Positions 5,181 to 5,691 of a DNA stretch of 5,691 nt are shown here, piece after piece. The notes beneath the pieces were generated by a model. It was not told the origin of the DNA. It saw only the letters and a program-made list of their open reading frames with translations, and did no database searches. A program made the position numbers and the translations under genes. Each line of letters opens with the position of its first letter. The first letter of the stretch is position 1. This stretch comes from Phycisphaerales bacterium UBA966. Its GTDB lineage: Bacteria; Planctomycetota; Phycisphaerae; Phycisphaerales; SM1A02. The stretch lies in assembly GCA_002292895.1 (NCBI GenBank), contig DBCE01000266.1:19991-25681 (forward strand). Direction: 5' to 3'.

Positions 5181-5691
5181 CTTCGATCGATCGATCGCAG
5201 ATTTCATGGTGTTCATTCGCATTGAGGCAGGGCTTGCTGCTGCAACGATTGAGGCCTACGCGCGCGACCTTGAGGGAATGCGCGTGTTCCTTGCCATGCA
5301 GGGAGTGTGTACGCCCAAGGAAGTCACCGTCGATCATTTGTCGGCGCACTTGCGCTACTTGTCGCGCGAGCGTGGACTGGATCCGATTTCCATCGTGCGG
5401 CATTTGGCAACCATGCGTGTGTTCTTTCGCTGGATGCACGCTAATTTCAAGTTAGAGAAGGACCCGGCGCGACTGCTCGAACGGCCGACTACTTGGAAGA
5501 AGTTGCCGGGGACGCTGACGCCCGGGCAGATGAAGAAGTTGGTGGAAACGCCCAGCGCTGAGCATGGCGCGCTGTGGCTTCGCGACCGCGCCATGTTGGA
5601 AGTGATGTACGCGGCTGGCTTACGTGCCAGTGAAGTGGGCACGCTGAAGATGAATGACTTCAATGAGACGCTTGGAATTGTGAATGTCATT
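5146..5691 (+). CDS. xerD: Tyrosine recombinase XerD-like (N-terminal part, continues past the window)
   Basis: Xer recombinases resolve chromosome dimers at dif sites during division, acting as an XerC/XerD heterotetramer at the septum. The 182 codons present contain the SAM-like core-binding domain: ADFMVFIRIEAGLAAATIEA (about 19-38) with YARDLEGMRVFL, then HLRYLSRERGLDPISIVR (68-85) and the helix HLATMRVFFRWMH. After a linker (ERPTTWKKLPGTLTPGQMKKL, about 112-132) the catalytic domain begins. GLRASEV (158-164) supplies the first catalytic Arg, Arg160. The later Lys, His-x-x-Arg, His and Tyr lie beyond the window. The W-K-K-L-P linker is more like XerD than XerC, but a XerC or integron/phage-type relative cannot be excluded. 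ATG 5146 is the first possible start, because an in-frame TAA lies at 5137-5139. No Shine-Dalgarno site is seen. It overlaps the upstream small gene by 35 bases. Confidence 0.88.
   Translation, partial: MDDSPAVPATPDFDRSIADFMVFIRIEAGLAAATIEAYARDLEGMRVFLAMQGVCTPKEVTVDHLSAHLRYLSRERGLDPISIVRHLATMRVFFRWMHANFKLEKDPARLLERPTTWKKLPGTLTPGQMKKLVETPSAEHGALWLRDRAMLEVMYAAGLRASEVGTLKMNDFNETLGIVNVI
5183..5197. repeat. Short TCGA tandem repeat inside the xerD start region
   Basis: TCGATCGATCGATCG is 3.75 copies of a four-base unit. Positions 5184-5197 are fully self-complementary and contain three overlapping CGATCG sites. It encodes residues Phe-Asp-Arg-Ser-Ile-Ala near the N-terminus of the recombinase. 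Slippage by one unit here would shift the xerD frame, but there is no evidence that it varies. Confidence 0.6.

Noticed and set aside
1..5691. CRISPR arrays, insertion sequences, tRNA or rRNA genes, and defence or prophage modules
   Set aside because: I saw no regularly spaced repeats, transposase frames, tRNA-like cloverleafs or defence motifs. The lone tyrosine recombinase looks like a housekeeping XerD rather than an element integrase, and no att-like direct repeats are seen.

Overview
This window is a stretch of ordinary bacterial housekeeping genes, moderately GC-rich and densely packed, with genes on both strands arranged as divergent and convergent pairs. The best guess at the source is a member of the Planctomycetota, possibly Phycisphaerae-like. 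The guess rests on the style of the RuvA sequence (a longer domain I/II connection ending in PRLIGF), a single-domain ManC of about 360 residues, several genes without Shine-Dalgarno sites, and a small four-cysteine protein next to a Xer recombinase. No rRNA or other phylogenetic marker is present, so this is a lean, not an identification.

Layout from left to right. Positions 1-65 (minus) may hold the first codons of an unidentified gene leaving the window. ruvA (84-737, minus) encodes the Holliday-junction branch-migration subunit. Head to head with it, across a 34-base gap, is a two-gene plus-strand unit: manC (772-1851, mannose-1-phosphate guanylyltransferase) and, 4 bases later, ruvX/yqgF (1856-2260, RNase H-fold putative Holliday-junction resolvase / rRNA maturation nuclease). 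A structured spacer (about 2261-2377) separates this unit from convergent minus-strand DNA. That DNA holds the C-terminal part of an autotransporter-type outer-membrane beta-barrel (2378-2794), which lacks its N-terminus and is probably a remnant, and then pgl (2900-3703, 6-phosphogluconolactonase) with a candidate terminator behind it. Divergent from pgl, across 44 bases, is trpS (3748-4812, tryptophanyl-tRNA synthetase). Then come a small four-cysteine protein (4926-5180) and, overlapping its end, the first 182 codons of a XerD-like tyrosine recombinase (5146 to the window edge).

The genes do not form one pathway. They cover DNA recombination and chromosome resolution (ruvA, ruvX, xerD), sugar-nucleotide supply (manC), the oxidative pentose phosphate pathway (pgl) and translation (trpS). 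The two divergent gaps (738-771 and 3704-3747) are very short and contain -10-like hexamers 7-9 bases from start codons that lack Shine-Dalgarno sites, which suggests leaderless or near-leaderless transcripts. I found no CRISPR array, insertion sequence, tRNA, phage or defence module. The items most worth a second look are the four-cysteine protein, the beta-barrel remnant with a possible frameshift, the leaderless promoter pattern, the long hairpin between the convergent genes, and the marked excess of the palindrome CGATCG.
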